From Vicingus serpentipes (GTDB taxonomy: Bacteria; Bacteroidota; Bacteroidia; Flavobacteriales_E; Vicingaceae): a stretch of DNA of 64,000 nt. The position numbers were made by a program, and so were the translations under genes. Shown here one piece after another: positions 37,439-46,459 of the stretch. A model generated the notes under the pieces. The model saw only the letters and a program-made list of their open reading frames with translations. It did no database searches and was not told the DNA's origin. Position 1 is the stretch's first letter; each line of letters begins with the position of its first letter. The DNA is taken from NCBI RefSeq assembly GCF_007993035.1, contig NZ_VOOS01000004.1, forward strand, positions 310,001 to 374,000, written 5' to 3'.

Positions 37439-38521
37439 TTAAGGTTTAAAATCAAATTCCAATTGCCCTAAAAATTGGTCGTTATTTTCTTGTTCAAAAT
37501 TTGAAATTTGCAAACCTAGTAAGCGAATCCCTTTTTCAGTTTCTGGAATTAAATCAATTAATTCAGCACTCATTTTTTTTATTTCTTGATGAGAAATAGG
37601 CTCGGGTAAGGTTTTACTTCGAGTAATCTGCTTAAAATCGGCATACTTTACTTTTAGCGTTAAGCTTTTTCCGTTGGTTTCACTTTTACTTAAGCGTTTA
37701 ATTAAAATGTCAGCAACTTCATTAACTCGTTCTATTAACAAGGGGGTTGTACTTATATCTCTGCTGTACGTTCGTTCAGCAGCAATCGATTTTCTAATTC
37801 TGTTTGGATTTACCAACCTATTATCTATTCCTCTAGAAACATTGTAATAGTATTTACCCGATTTACCAAACCAACGTTCTAAATCATATAAACTTTTATT
37901 TTTTAAATCAGCACCCTTAAAAATACCGTGTTTGTGCATTTTTTGAGCTGTAACTTTTCCAACTCCAAAAAACTTTTCAATTTTTAGTTCTTCAACAAAA
38001 GTAGTAGCCATTTTTGGGGTAATCACATAAAATCCATCAGGTTTGTTAAAATCAGAAGCAATTTTGGCTAAAAATTTATTGTATGAAATTCCTGCAGAAG
38101 CTGTTAATCCTGTTTTTGCTTTTATCTTATCTTTAATTTCTTGAGCGACATCCATTGCAAACTCTAAGTTCATTTTGTTTTCAGTTACATCTAAATAAGC
38201 TTCATCTAATGATAGTGGTTCTATTAAGTCGGTATATTCAGCAAATACTTCATGTATCTGTCGCGAAGCTTCTTTATAGGCGTCGAAGCGAGGTTTTACA
38301 AAAATAATATGAGGACATTTTTTGTAAGCAGTAATCGAGGGCATTGCAGAACGAACACCATATTTACGTGCCTCATAACTTGCAGCAGCAACTACACCTC
38401 TTTCTTTAGAACCGCCAACAGCTATTGGTTTACCTATCAGTTCAGGGTTGTCTCTTTGCTCTACTGAAGCATAAAATGCATCCATATCAATGTGCAATAT
38501 TTTACGAATTGTATCAGGCAT
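37439..38521 (-). CDS. dinB: DNA polymerase IV (Y-family)
   Basis: A 360-residue translesion polymerase. Catalytic acidic residues are in HIDMDAFYASVEQRDNPEL and PLSLDEAYLDVT, and the steric and fold motifs in GVVAAASYEARKYGVRSAMP. A helix-hairpin-helix thumb (IEKFFGVGKVTAQKMH) and the little-finger domain follow. The C-terminus GQLEFDF resembles a sliding-clamp binding peptide. It extends mismatched or damaged primers with low fidelity. It begins immediately after the stop of the DUF5686 gene with no gap. No LexA-like site is visible. Confidence 0.95.
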   Translation of the reverse strand: MPDTIRKILHIDMDAFYASVEQRDNPELIGKPIAVGGSKERGVVAAASYEARKYGVRSAMPSITAYKKCPHIIFVKPRFDAYKEASRQIHEVFAEYTDLIEPLSLDEAYLDVTENKMNLEFAMDVAQEIKDKIKAKTGLTASAGISYNKFLAKIASDFNKPDGFYVITPKMATTFVEELKIEKFFGVGKVTAQKMHKHGIFKGADLKNKSLYDLERWFGKSGKYYYNVSRGIDNRLVNPNRIRKSIAAERTYSRDISTTPLLIERVNEVADILIKRLSKSETNGKSLTLKVKYADFKQITRSKTLPEPISHQEIKKMSAELIDLIPETEKGIRLLGLQISNFEQENNDQFLGQLEFDFKP

Positions 38522-40939
38522 CTAAAACGAATATCCTAAACTCATTTTTACGGTAAAATTTTCGCTTGCTTTCTTAAACTGATAAGGGCCATAACGATAA
38601 TGAGCAGAAACACCAAAAGTGCTAAAGTTTGCTTTTAAAATATTATTTATCGCAATACCCGATTCATAAAAACCTTTCTCCATTGTTTTAAAAACAACTC
38701 CTCCATGATTTTGAGGTTTTGAAAGATCACCATACCCAACACTTGTAGTAACAACAAATTCTGGAGCAAATTTTTTGATTTTTAACAACAAACTTCCAAA
38801 ATTGTGTCTAAAGTGTAGTGAAGCAAAACGGTCAGAGAAAAACTCGTAAGGGAGCATTGTTTCGAAAGCATTTTCGGTAGCAACCAAAAAGTTTTTTGGT
38901 TTAAATGTACCAATGCTTGTATTCATTTTCACAATGGGAGCATCTCCAACAATAAAGCCAGTTTCAATAAAAAATTTAGGCTTACCAATGTTCTTTATAT
39001 TAAATTGTTTTTCGGTTCTAAATGTAAATCGAGTGTATTCATAATCACCATCAGCTTGATTTAACCCTTGCTCAACCTTAGCATAAAGAATAGGATACTT
39101 TGTTGCCTTAGCGTATTTATAATTCAACGTTTGAATTACTTTTTGTTTAAAGGCATATTTAAATTCTGCTCCAACTTCTGCAAAAGTATAATCCTGAACA
39201 AACAAGGTGGTGTTATCATCAATTTTATTGCGATAAAAATAATTGTTGGTTACACTTACTTTTTCTTGGTTTGCAAACAAAAACACTTTTAAATAACGAA
39301 GTGTTCTAAATTGAAAACGAGCTTCCATTTTTTCATTGTCGTTCATTCTACTTAGATAGAAATTTCGATTAGAAGCAGCTGATAACAAAGGTTTTTCATA
39401 ACTATTAAATTGAACGACTCCTGGTTCTACAACGTCTTTTTGATAAGAAAAATTAAGTTCAATATCACTTTGTTTGCTTATTATAGTATTAAAATCACCA
39501 CCATATTTAACAGTTTTATCTTTTGTTCCATAAGCTGCATAACCACCTATTGAAAATACTTTTGACACTTTCGAACTTGTATGAAGCCCAGCTCCTAGTC
39601 GAAACCCTTCATAATCATTATACTTAACAAAACGATTCAAATCTAAATTAACATAACCCCATTTTAATTTTCCGGTCAATAATGCTTCAAGGCCTGTTAT
39701 TTTTTTATCGAAGTTTTCAGCTTTACCAACACTATCAATCACATGGTAAGTTGCTTGTTCTTTTTCTGATAAGGTGTCGCCACGATATTTAAACCAAAAC
39801 GCTTCATCTTTTTTTGTTACATCATCAGCAACTTCAGTAGTAATTATTCCAAATTCTTTTTTGTTTAAATCGGGATTAATCTCGATGTTTTTAAGGTAAG
39901 ATTTACCTATTCCTAGCATTTTAAAATCGTTGATTTGAGCAGTTTTAAATAAAATTGTGGTGTTTAATTGAACGGGAAACCAACTGTTTTCTATTTTCTC
40001 ATATTGTTGTTGAATTTTCACACCAAAACCTTCCTCTTCTTGAGCAGGTTCGGCAATTACATTTTGTACTGCAAAGCCATTGGTGTTAATATAAAGCAAT
40101 CCTTTTAATCCTTTAAAATTTTTACCTTTTTTTGGTCGGAAAGAAATCACAAAAACAGTATCAGACCCACTAAAAGTTGTGTCTTCAATCAAGAAAAAAT
40201 ATTTATTGCTACTATTTACGCTTATCGGATTAAGATATGAATTGTCCATTACGGTTAGCATTTCCTCATAAAATGAAAACGATTGAATTTCTGTAGCGAT
40301 AAGTGAAAAAGTATTATTTTGAAGACCTGAAACTCTAGATGCAAGCACTTTTTCATAACTTTTGTCGGGCTGCATATATTTTCGTTCAGTTACCGATTCC
40401 ATTAAAAATAAATGATGTTTTTCTAAAAATTCTATTGCTTTTTGGTTGTTGGTGTCAAGTGAGCTTATCTTCTCAGGGTTGTTCAGTATAGCTGTGTCAA
40501 CAGCACCAGTAATATAAAGTTTGTTATATGACTCGTATTTAAAATCTAAGCTTTTTTCCGGATTATGTATTTTTCGGTTGGCAACTACATTATTAATAAT
40601 TCTATGTGCAGGGTTCTCGCCTGGTAATAAAACGAATTCGTTTAATTCATAACTGGTTGAGGTTAATTTTGCTACAATGTATTGTTGATTGGAAACATTG
40701 ATTTCTGCAACTTGATAGCCAACATAGCTAAACTTTAAGGAGTTAATAGATTTAGTTGAGACTATACTAAAATTACCATCTATGTCGGTTGTAGCTCCAT
40801 TGTTATTATTGTCAATAATATTTACAAATGGTAAGGCTTCTTTTGTTTTTTCGTCAATAACTTTCCCTTTAATGGTGTTTTGGCCATAAATTGTAACAAG
40901 GCTAAATAGCCCAAAAAGTATACTTAAGAAGTGTTTCAA
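38522..40939 (-). CDS. DUF5686 family outer-membrane protein with carboxypeptidase-regulatory domain
   Basis: An 805-residue exported protein. Signal peptide (about 1-19); a carboxypeptidase-like regulatory domain (about 20-105, IKGKVIDEKTKEALPFVNI); then the DUF5686 region (ENPAHRIINNVVANRKIHNPEKS). The C-terminal 400 residues have alternating strands rich in Tyr and Phe, ending in a terminal aromatic (KMSLGYSF), as in outer-membrane beta-barrels. It resembles a TonB-dependent receptor without a plug, and its function is unknown to me. It heads a minus-strand run with dinB and the small membrane protein, and diverges from the radical SAM gene. Confidence 0.85.
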   Translation of the reverse strand: MKHFLSILFGLFSLVTIYGQNTIKGKVIDEKTKEALPFVNIIDNNNNGATTDIDGNFSIVSTKSINSLKFSYVGYQVAEINVSNQQYIVAKLTSTSYELNEFVLLPGENPAHRIINNVVANRKIHNPEKSLDFKYESYNKLYITGAVDTAILNNPEKISSLDTNNQKAIEFLEKHHLFLMESVTERKYMQPDKSYEKVLASRVSGLQNNTFSLIATEIQSFSFYEEMLTVMDNSYLNPISVNSSNKYFFLIEDTTFSGSDTVFVISFRPKKGKNFKGLKGLLYINTNGFAVQNVIAEPAQEEEGFGVKIQQQYEKIENSWFPVQLNTTILFKTAQINDFKMLGIGKSYLKNIEINPDLNKKEFGIITTEVADDVTKKDEAFWFKYRGDTLSEKEQATYHVIDSVGKAENFDKKITGLEALLTGKLKWGYVNLDLNRFVKYNDYEGFRLGAGLHTSSKVSKVFSIGGYAAYGTKDKTVKYGGDFNTIISKQSDIELNFSYQKDVVEPGVVQFNSYEKPLLSAASNRNFYLSRMNDNEKMEARFQFRTLRYLKVFLFANQEKVSVTNNYFYRNKIDDNTTLFVQDYTFAEVGAEFKYAFKQKVIQTLNYKYAKATKYPILYAKVEQGLNQADGDYEYTRFTFRTEKQFNIKNIGKPKFFIETGFIVGDAPIVKMNTSIGTFKPKNFLVATENAFETMLPYEFFSDRFASLHFRHNFGSLLLKIKKFAPEFVVTTSVGYGDLSKPQNHGGVVFKTMEKGFYESGIAINNILKANFSTFGVSAHYRYGPYQFKKASENFTVKMSLGYSF

Positions 40940-40991
40940 TGTAATATTTTTACGAAGTGAATTTACTATTATTTCAGCAAATACTATTTCG

Positions 40992-40999
40992 TATTTTTG
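40992..40999 (+). promoter_or_regulatory. Bacteroidota -7 box (TATTTTTG) of the radical SAM gene, probably leaderless
   Basis: The box ends four bases before the ATG at 41004, the same geometry as at 35007-35014, so the mRNA should start at the AUG. The -33 region has only a TTTC-like sequence near 40973. Confidence 0.55.
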
Positions 41000-41003
41000 A
41001 GAT

Positions 41004-42026
41004 ATGACAACAGGATTTAATGATACGTTTAATTTAATTAGGAAACTAAATTTTAGCCGTATTGTAAATGCTCTAAAAGTTTATATAAGTTTTTATTTAG
41101 CAAAGCATTTTAATACTCAAAAAGCTAAAGGATTACCATTAAGTATAACAATTGAACCAACTACCGCTTGTAATTTAGGCTGTCCCGAATGCCCAAGTGG
41201 ACTTAAACAGTTTACTCGTCCTGAAGGAAATTTAAAAACAGATTTTTATAGAAAGGTGATTGATGAGGCTAAGCAGCATGCTTTTTATCTTAATTTTTAT
41301 TTTCAAGGCGAGCCGTTTATTAATCCTAATTTTTTGGATATGGTTGGTTATGCTAACCAGCAAAATATTTATACCGCAACATCAACCAATGCTCATTTTT
41401 TATCCGATAAAAAAGCCAAAGAAACAGTAGAGTCAGGATTAAGTAGGTTAACTATTTCTATTGATGGGACAACACAAGAAACCTATGAAAGTTATAGAAA
41501 GCAAGGTGAATTAGCAAAAGTTTTAGAAGGTACTCGAAACATTTTGAAATGGAAAAAGGAGTTAAATTCTAAAACACCCTATGTAATTTTTCAGTTTTTG
41601 GTGGTAAAACCAAACGAACATCAAATTGAAGATGCAAAACAATTGGCAACAGAAATGGGAGTAGATGAAATTCGTTTTAAAACGGCACAATTGTATGATT
41701 ATAAAAACGGCAACGAATTAATGCCAACAATCGAAAAATACTCGCGTTACAAAAAACAAAAAGACGGTACTTTCCGATTAAAAAACAAAATGTTAAATGA
41801 GTGTTGGCGGATGTGGAGCAGTTGTGTGGTAACATGGGACGGCAAAATTGTTCCTTGTTGTTTTGATAAAGATGCCAAACATCAATTAGGTGATTTAGCA
41901 CAAAATTCGCTGAAAAATATTTGGCAGAACGATAAGTATGTTGGGTTTAGAAAAGCCTTACTTACCAATCGTCAAGCTATAGATATTTGCCAAAACTGTA
42001 CAGAGGGCACAAAAGTGTGGGAGTAG
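41004..42026 (+). CDS. Radical SAM protein with SPASM domain
   Basis: A 340-residue iron-sulfur enzyme. The S-adenosylmethionine cluster motif CxxxCxxC is in TTACNLGCPECPSG (about residue 55). The barrel follows, with STNAHFL and SIDGTTQETYESYRKQ. The C-terminal SPASM domain has CWRMWSSCVVTWDGKIVPCCFD and a final IDICQNC, giving Cys ligands for one or two auxiliary clusters. SPASM enzymes often modify peptides or act as dehydrogenases, but no precursor peptide gene is seen nearby. The product is unknown. It converges with rlmF, whose stop lies one base away. Confidence 0.87.
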   Translation: MTTGFNDTFNLIRKLNFSRIVNALKVYISFYLAKHFNTQKAKGLPLSITIEPTTACNLGCPECPSGLKQFTRPEGNLKTDFYRKVIDEAKQHAFYLNFYFQGEPFINPNFLDMVGYANQQNIYTATSTNAHFLSDKKAKETVESGLSRLTISIDGTTQETYESYRKQGELAKVLEGTRNILKWKKELNSKTPYVIFQFLVVKPNEHQIEDAKQLATEMGVDEIRFKTAQLYDYKNGNELMPTIEKYSRYKKQKDGTFRLKNKMLNECWRMWSSCVVTWDGKIVPCCFDKDAKHQLGDLAQNSLKNIWQNDKYVGFRKALLTNRQAIDICQNCTEGTKVWE

Positions 42027-42027
42027 A

Positions 42028-42999
42028 TTAAGCTTTATTCCACTTTTTGTCTCGCCATTCTTTTTGTTGTTCTGGAGTTAAAAAAGTCCAAGCTACAATT
42101 CTACTAATTTTGTTGCCTTGCCCCATCGGAATAGTTTTTACTTCAATTGCATCAACTTTTTTTAGCGCATCGTAAATGTTGTTAAGGTTATCTTTTTTAG
42201 AGATTAGCGAAGTAAACCAAAAACAATTTTCGCTAAAATTTTTACTTTGTCTGATATAGTCACCGACAAATTTTTTCTCACCACCCTTGCACCATAATTC
42301 GTTTTGCTGACCTCCAAAATTTAAAACAACTTCATCTGTTTTCTTGTCGTTGAGGTTTTTTAACTTTTTTAATGTTCCAGCTTTTGCAACTTCTTCAGAG
42401 CTATGAAAAGGAGGGTTGCATATCATTACATCAACAGCTTCATCTTTCCCTAAAACACCATAAATAATATCATTGATTTTGGGCTGTAATCTTAATTCAA
42501 CCTTTCCAACTAAATTTGAGTTTGTATCAATTATCTGTTGAGAAGAAGCTAAAGATGCTTTATCAATGTCTGTACCGATAAAAGACCAATTGTACTCTGA
42601 AGTCCCAATAATAGGGTAAATACAACTTGCTCCTACACCAATATCTAAACAAGTTATAGATTTACCAAAGGGTATTTTTCCATAATTAGAATTACCTAAC
42701 AAATCAGCAGCATAGTGTATGTAATCTGCTCTTCCAGGTATTGGAGGGCATAAATAATTTTCAGGAATATCCCAATAACTAATTCCGTAATGGAACATTA
42801 GTAAAGCTTTGTTTAGTGCTATAACTGCTTTTGGGTTAGCAAAATCAATTGTTTCATCATCGTATTTATTAATGATTACAAAAGTTTTTAACTCAGGGCA
42901 AACGTTCAACAATGCTTTAAAATCGTATCGCCCACGATGTTTACTTCTTGAGTGTATTTTAGTTTTTTCTTTTGGGTGTACTTTTTTTTTAGGGTTCAT
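42028..42999 (-). CDS. rlmF: 23S rRNA (adenine(1618)-N6)-methyltransferase
   Basis: A 323-residue enzyme that methylates A1618 of 23S rRNA. The basic N-terminal tail leads to HSRSKHRGRYDF, the family start, then PPIPGRADYIHYAADLL. The SAM-binding LDIGVGASCIYPIIG follows, and the catalytic N6-amino motif is NPPF in VMICNPPFHSS. The C-terminal half (LWCKGGEKKFVGDYIRQS, WFTSLISKK) matches RlmF. It is a monocistronic minus-strand gene. The 110 bases to its right up to the ECF promoter hold no clear -7 box. Confidence 0.94.
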   Translation of the reverse strand: MNPKKKVHPKEKTKIHSRSKHRGRYDFKALLNVCPELKTFVIINKYDDETIDFANPKAVIALNKALLMFHYGISYWDIPENYLCPPIPGRADYIHYAADLLGNSNYGKIPFGKSITCLDIGVGASCIYPIIGTSEYNWSFIGTDIDKASLASSQQIIDTNSNLVGKVELRLQPKINDIIYGVLGKDEAVDVMICNPPFHSSEEVAKAGTLKKLKNLNDKKTDEVVLNFGGQQNELWCKGGEKKFVGDYIRQSKNFSENCFWFTSLISKKDNLNNIYDALKKVDAIEVKTIPMGQGNKISRIVAWTFLTPEQQKEWRDKKWNKA

Positions 43000-43109
43000 T
43001 ATCAGAAAATAAATTTAGGTTCAACTAAAAGAAAAACATTGATTTTACTAGACTCAAAAATAAAAGTAATTTGGTATAAAATTGGGTTTTATAAATTTTT
43101 TATAAAACA

Positions 43110-43143
43110 GTTGTAACTTTTTAATAGTTGTGAGCGTCACATT
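43110..43143 (+). promoter_or_regulatory. Candidate ECF sigma promoter upstream of the sigma gene
   Basis: GTTGTAAC (43110-43117), 17 bases, CGTCACATT (43135-43143). The same two elements with the same spacing occur at 44691-44724 before the DUF2807 gene. AAC in -35 and CGTC in -10 are typical of ECF-dependent promoters. The predicted start near 43149 leaves about 18 bases to the TTG start codon, which suggests autoregulation. Confidence 0.75.
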
Positions 43144-43166
43144 CACAAACACTACAAAACAGAACG

Positions 43167-43652
43167 TTGACAGTAAGGGAATTTAATAAATGTGTGGATG
43201 ATTATTCCGATAATCTTTATCGCTTTGTGTTGAAAAACATTAAGGACGAGGATAAGGCTAAGGATATAATTCAAGATACGTTTGAAAAATTTTGGAATAA
43301 GAAAGACGATGTGCAGGAAGGAAAAGAAAAATCTTATTTGTTTACAACGGCATACCATACCTTAATAGATGTAACCAGAAAGGAAAAAAGACAAGGAAAT
43401 TTTAGCGAGGTTAAAGAAGAAAGTTATAGTGTAGATAGTCAGTATTCTGATTTACAAGAAGTGCTGGAAGAAGCAATAAATAAATTACCAGAAGATCAAA
43501 AAGCAGTAATAATGTTGAGAGATTATGAAGGTTATGCTTACGATGAAATAGCTGAAATAACTAAGCTTTCAGAGTCGCAAGTAAAGGTTTACATATTTAG
43601 AGCACGAAAATTTTTAAAACAATATTTAGGAAGTATAGAACAGGTTTTATGA
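43167..43652 (+). CDS. ECF RNA polymerase sigma factor
   Basis: A 161-residue sigma-70 family protein of the ECF group. Region 2 (about 8-75) has YRFVLKNIKDEDKAKDIIQDTFEKFWNKK and a SYLFTTAYHTLIDVTRKEKR segment for -10 binding. Region 4 (about 100-155) has INKLPEDQKAVIMLRDYEGYAYDEIAEI and the recognition helix LSESQVKVYIFRARKFLKQYL. The start is TTG (43167), about 18 bases after the predicted transcript start. It overlaps the next gene by four bases (ATGA), and that gene looks like its anti-sigma factor. A shared promoter motif upstream of itself and of the DUF2807 gene suggests these are its targets. Confidence 0.93.
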   Translation: MTVREFNKCVDDYSDNLYRFVLKNIKDEDKAKDIIQDTFEKFWNKKDDVQEGKEKSYLFTTAYHTLIDVTRKEKRQGNFSEVKEESYSVDSQYSDLQEVLEEAINKLPEDQKAVIMLRDYEGYAYDEIAEITKLSESQVKVYIFRARKFLKQYLGSIEQVL

Positions 43653-44680
43653 GCTTAATTAACAAAAATAACTACGAAGCATTTTTGCTTGACTATATGG
43701 AGCAGAACCTTTCTGCTGATATGGTAGCGGAATTGATGTTGTTTTTTGAGCAAAATCCTGACCTAAAACATGATTTAGAGGAGTTGGGCGAAGTTGCTTT
43801 ACCGATAGAAGACATAGTATTTGAAGGTAAAGATGATTTGAAGAAAGAAGTTTTAGAAAACTTAATGATTGCTGAAATTGAAGGATTAAACTCTGTTGAT
43901 CAAAGTAAAGAATTACAAGAAGCAATAGAAGAAGATAATGTCACCGAAAAAGCTTTTTTACTGTATCAAAAAACAGTATTAAAACCAACGCCAGTTATTT
44001 TTGAAAACAAAGAATCATTAAAAAGAGAAAGAAAAATTATTCCAATGTATTGGTGGGCGACCTCTGCTGCCGCAATTCTAATCGCGTTCTTCTTAATAAG
44101 AAATATGAATACTGATGGTGTTCAGAAAACGCAAAATAATTTTGCGGATAACAAAGAATTAGAATTTAAAAAGAATAGCAGTGAAGTGGAAGAATTGCCA
44201 AAACCTATTGAAAAGGAATTTTTAGACAATGAGACCATTCAGGTAGCTAAAAAAGTAAATACAACTCCAATAAAAGTTGAAAAGAAAAAAGTAAAACCAA
44301 CAATTAAAGAAGAACAACCTATCGAAAACAATTTAGTTGCAGAACAAGAACCAATAAATGAAAAAGACAGCATAACGATACTGCCAACAATTTATGAAGA
44401 AGAAGTTTTGTTAGCAGAGAATAACATCCAAATCGAAAAGGAAGTAAAAGGAGAGCCGTTAAGTGTTGGTCAGTTTTTGAAAAAAGAAGCGCAGAAAAAA
44501 GTACTAAAAGATGAACAACCTGAGCCGAATAAGAAAGCAGAAATTATGGTGGTTGATTTATTGGCTAAAGTTGCTGGTAAAAATGCACGTGTAGATAAAA
44601 CTAAAAATGATGAAGATGAGACAGAACAATATGCTTTAAATATAGGCGGTTTCTCATTTTCTAAAAAAGTTAGAAAATAA
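43649..44680 (+). CDS. Probable single-pass anti-sigma factor
   Basis: A 343-residue protein whose ATG overlaps the sigma stop. The cytoplasmic N-terminus (1-130) contains YEAFLLDYMEQNLSADMVAELMLFFEQNPDL, the helical start common to Bacteroidota anti-sigma factors. There is no Cys/His zinc motif. One membrane helix (about 132-149, YWWATSAAAILIAFFLI) separates it from a long periplasmic part (about 150-343) rich in Lys, Glu and Pro, with repeated EE/KK patches and no obvious fold. The position and topology make it the likely membrane regulator that holds the sigma factor and senses an envelope signal. That role is an inference; I recognise no catalytic feature. Confidence 0.72.
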   Translation: MSLINKNNYEAFLLDYMEQNLSADMVAELMLFFEQNPDLKHDLEELGEVALPIEDIVFEGKDDLKKEVLENLMIAEIEGLNSVDQSKELQEAIEEDNVTEKAFLLYQKTVLKPTPVIFENKESLKRERKIIPMYWWATSAAAILIAFFLIRNMNTDGVQKTQNNFADNKELEFKKNSSEVEELPKPIEKEFLDNETIQVAKKVNTTPIKVEKKKVKPTIKEEQPIENNLVAEQEPINEKDSITILPTIYEEEVLLAENNIQIEKEVKGEPLSVGQFLKKEAQKKVLKDEQPEPNKKAEIMVVDLLAKVAGKNARVDKTKNDEDETEQYALNIGGFSFSKKVRK

Positions 44681-44690
44681 TTTCGTTGGA

Positions 44691-44724
44691 GTTGTAACAA
44701 ATTCAAACCTCAGTTCGTCACATT
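44691..44724 (+). promoter_or_regulatory. Candidate ECF sigma promoter upstream of the DUF2807 gene
   Basis: GTTGTAAC (44691-44698), 17 bases, CGTCACATT (44716-44724), matching the site at 43110-43143 base for base in both elements. The spacers themselves are unrelated, which argues for function rather than recent duplication. The predicted start is near 44730, giving a leader of about 60 bases. Confidence 0.78.
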
Positions 44725-44789
44725 ATCAAACAACAATAAATACTTGTTTTAATAGCTATAAAAACAAAAAACATTAAAAATAGATAATC

Positions 44790-46385
44790 ATGAAAAAATT
44801 AGCATTTATAATCTCATTCTTTGTATTAACCTCATTAGGTTTTAGCCAAGGTGTAGAAAGAAGTTTAGAAAGTTTTACAGGAGTAAAAATTTCATCAGCG
44901 TTCAATGTTGAATTAATAGAAGGTCCTTCAAGTTCTGTTAAAATAGAAGGTGTACCTGAGCAATATATTGAAAACATTATTACAGAAGTAAACGGAGATG
45001 TGCTTAATGTTTATGTAAAAGGGAAAGTAAAAGCAGCAAATGATATGAGATTAACCATTAGTTACCAAACGCTTAATTCTGTTGAAGTAAGTGGGGCATC
45101 ATCAGTAAAAGCAAATAATGCAATAAATGCTAACAACTTTACAATTAAAACAAGTGGAGCTTCCAGTCTTGAATTAGATGTAAATGCACAAGATGTTAAA
45201 TTAACTTCTTCTGGAGCAAGTGAAACAATACTAAAAGGATTTGCAAAAACTTTTAGCCCTTCATTATCAGGAGCTTCAACACTTAAAGCAAAAAACTTTC
45301 AAGCAAATAAAGTAGAAATTAGTACTTCAGGAGCTTCTAATGTAAGTGTTTATGCAGCTGAAGAAATTTATGGATCAGCAACTGGAGCTTCTGATGTAAA
45401 TGTATATGGAAATCCTCCAGTAAGTGTTATATCAAAATCTGGAGCATCTGATGTTAAAGGTGAAGAAGGAGGGTTAAATATTACTATTGGGAATAGCAAT
45501 AATAGCGAAGATGTAAATGTAATAGTTGGTAAAACGGGAGTAAGAGTTAGTGATGACGAAAGTGTAAATGTAAATACTGCCAATAATAATGTAAGTGTTA
45601 TTAATGATACAACAAGAGTAAAATGGAGAAACACTCAAATTTTAATTATCGATGATAATGTGTCAATTAAAAGAGAACCTAAAAAAAGAAGAAACCATTG
45701 GGCAGGAATTGATTTAGGTATAAATGGTTTTGTAAATTCTTCAGGTAGTTTCGACCTAAAAAATGATCCTAGTCTTGAAGCGGCTGACCCCAAAAAAGTA
45801 ACTCAATTTATGGAGTTAGATTATGCTAAATCATGGAAATTAGGAATAAACTTTTGGGAACATTTTTTTAAATTAAAAGAACACCATGTAGGTTTAGTTA
45901 CTGGATTAGGTTTGGAATATAATAATTATGAGTTAAGAAATAACGTTAGTTTAATTGCTGATGGAGGTTCATTTGTAAACAATACGTTAACTCCATTTAA
46001 TGAAGAATATACGTGGGGAATTGTTGACACAACTTTAAGTTATTCTAAAAACAGATTTAAAACATTTTACATTACAGCTCCTTTTTTGTTTGAAATAAAC
46101 ACTGGGCAACATAAAAATAAATCTTTTCATGTTTCTACAGGAGCTATTTTAGGCTATAAGTTTAAAACAAAAATGAAATATAAGTATGAAGAGAATGGTG
46201 ATACACAAAAGTATAAAGACACTCAAAACTTTAATACAAACCCTTTTAAAGTTGATTTAACAGCCAGAGTAGGTTATGGATGGTTTACAGCTTTTGCCAC
46301 GTATAGTTTAACTCCATTGTTTGAAAATAATAGAGGACCAGAATTACACGCTTTTAGTGTTGGTATGGCCTTAATAGGATTTTAG
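44790..46385 (+). CDS. DUF2807 head-GIN protein with C-terminal outer-membrane barrel
   Basis: A 531-residue exported protein. Signal peptide (about 1-19); a DUF2807 beta-helix-like domain (about 25-235) built on repeats of the type VSGASSVKANN, TSGASSLELDV, SSGASETI and LSGASTLKAKN; then a linker (about 240-300). The C-terminal region (about 305-531) has alternating amphipathic strands and an aromatic-rich end, as in a small outer-membrane barrel. The fusion suggests a surface or periplasmic head anchored by its own barrel. Its upstream promoter matches that of the ECF sigma gene, so it is the most likely output of that sigma factor. Its function is unknown. Confidence 0.85.
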   Translation: MKKLAFIISFFVLTSLGFSQGVERSLESFTGVKISSAFNVELIEGPSSSVKIEGVPEQYIENIITEVNGDVLNVYVKGKVKAANDMRLTISYQTLNSVEVSGASSVKANNAINANNFTIKTSGASSLELDVNAQDVKLTSSGASETILKGFAKTFSPSLSGASTLKAKNFQANKVEISTSGASNVSVYAAEEIYGSATGASDVNVYGNPPVSVISKSGASDVKGEEGGLNITIGNSNNSEDVNVIVGKTGVRVSDDESVNVNTANNNVSVINDTTRVKWRNTQILIIDDNVSIKREPKKRRNHWAGIDLGINGFVNSSGSFDLKNDPSLEAADPKKVTQFMELDYAKSWKLGINFWEHFFKLKEHHVGLVTGLGLEYNNYELRNNVSLIADGGSFVNNTLTPFNEEYTWGIVDTTLSYSKNRFKTFYITAPFLFEINTGQHKNKSFHVSTGAILGYKFKTKMKYKYEENGDTQKYKDTQNFNTNPFKVDLTARVGYGWFTAFATYSLTPLFENNRGPELHAFSVGMALIGF

Positions 46386-46425
46386 TTAGTACCCCTTTTT
46401 TCCTTCCTGTTTAGTTAGTGCAAAT

Positions 46426-46455
46426 AAAAAACCCATCAATTCTGATGGGTTTTTT
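46426..46455. terminator. Bidirectional terminator between the DUF2807 and M1 peptidase genes
   Basis: ACCCATCA (46431-46438) and TGATGGGT (46443-46450) close on ATTC, with A5 before and T5 after. It can serve both convergent genes. Confidence 0.9.
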
Positions 46456-46459
46456 GGTT

